A DNA stretch of 5,845 nt from Verrucomicrobiales bacterium (GTDB lineage Bacteria; Verrucomicrobiota; Verrucomicrobiia; Verrucomicrobiales; V1-33): the NCBI GenBank assembly GCA_023253495.1, contig JALRGF010000176.1, positions 1-5,845 of the forward strand, given 5' to 3'. Each line of letters starts with the position of its first letter. Within the stretch, counting starts at the first letter, position 1. A program made the position numbers and the translations under genes. The notes under the pieces are model-generated. The model was given only the letters and a program-made list of their open reading frames with translations. It had not been told where the DNA came from and did not search any database. Positions 5,561 through 5,845 of this stretch are shown here, piece by piece.

Positions 5561-5845
5561 CAAAGGGCGGGCGGAACGACGAACCGAGGCCTTCACTCAC
5601 CGCCTGGATCGTCTGGACACGCCCGCGACTAGGATTTAGGGATTTCGAAGACTTGCGCTGCGACAGACGCGCAACCACGGCAGTACCCATTAAAGCTGCG
5701 TCAAACACTCTCTCTTTCCACCGTTAGGTGAAAGGGTTTACCTGCTCGGGGTCGCGAGCACTCACAGGGATCGCCCGTCGTGGGGAGGGCGAGAGGAACC
5801 TAGTGCGCGCATGACGCCACACTGCGGAAAATTTCACACCGCGGT
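5542..5845. other. Unrecognised DNA of different composition after the hrpA break
   Basis: I do not recognise this segment. A hand count of 5581-5845 gives about 59% GC, with little of the G-strand bias that marks the operon. The longest open frames are short: 56 codons on the + strand (GTG 5557 to TAG 5725-5727), and on the - strand a frame from about 5708 that runs back across the junction into antisense hrpA. Neither resembles a family I know. No tRNA, rRNA, tmRNA or RNase P signature is evident. Near the right edge are two imperfect direct repeats, CACACTGCGG (5818-5827) and CACACCGCGG (5835-5844), with an 8-base spacer that includes an A/T stretch. Candidates are the end of an insertion element, phage or plasmid DNA, a structured non-coding RNA, or contaminant sequence joined during assembly. 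Confidence 0.4.

Noticed and set aside
5460..5708. 82-codon antisense frame crossing the hrpA junction
   Set aside because: Part of it is antisense to conserved helicase sequence and it spans the composition break, so it is unlikely to be one gene as it stands.
5557..5727. 56-codon + strand frame in the right-hand tail starting at GTG
   Set aside because: Its start lies inside the right arm of the hairpin, no family is recognised, and the opposite strand is equally open.
5542..5845. Intein, group I or group II intron inserted in the helicase P-loop
   Set aside because: A stop follows almost at once, there is no Cys/Ser splice residue, and I see no convincing intron core or typical group II 5' end. 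The other end is outside the window, so this is not fully excluded.

Overview
The window looks like a piece of a GC-rich bacterial chromosome, probably from Verrucomicrobiota (Opitutales-like). Two things suggest this. A tiny, very basic ribosomal-type protein of the AURKAIP1/COX24 group lies at the left edge, and the start of an HrpA-type helicase lies at the right. The placement is an inference from memory of these families and was not checked by a search. All recognised genes are on the + strand, and the coding strand is markedly G-rich.

Layout: (1) 52-156, a 34-residue COX24-domain ribosomal-type protein. (2) 157-565, a non-coding stretch with a perfect 8-bp hairpin (possible terminator), a 15-bp dyad (possible operator), a short-loop G-quadruplex motif and a weak promoter candidate. 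(3) 566-5355, a tight four-gene operon. (4) 5426-5541, the start of an hrpA-like helicase gene that breaks off inside its Walker A motif. (5) 5542-5845, unrecognised DNA of different composition that begins with a perfect 8-bp hairpin exactly at the break.

The four operon genes together encode a complete route from trans-4-hydroxy-L-proline to 2-oxoglutarate. 4-Hydroxyproline epimerase (third gene) makes cis-4-hydroxy-D-proline. A DadA-like FAD oxidoreductase (fourth gene) oxidises it to 1-pyrroline-4-hydroxy-2-carboxylate. A DapA-superfamily deaminase (second gene) converts that to 2-oxoglutarate semialdehyde plus ammonia. An aldehyde dehydrogenase (first gene) oxidises the semialdehyde to 2-oxoglutarate for the TCA cycle. 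No transporter or regulator for the pathway lies in the window. The individual enzymes are known families. The main points for follow-up are a Lys-to-Asn change in the dehydrogenase cofactor region, the DNA structures upstream of the operon, and the disrupted hrpA with its unidentified right-hand tail, which is either an insertion or an assembly chimera.
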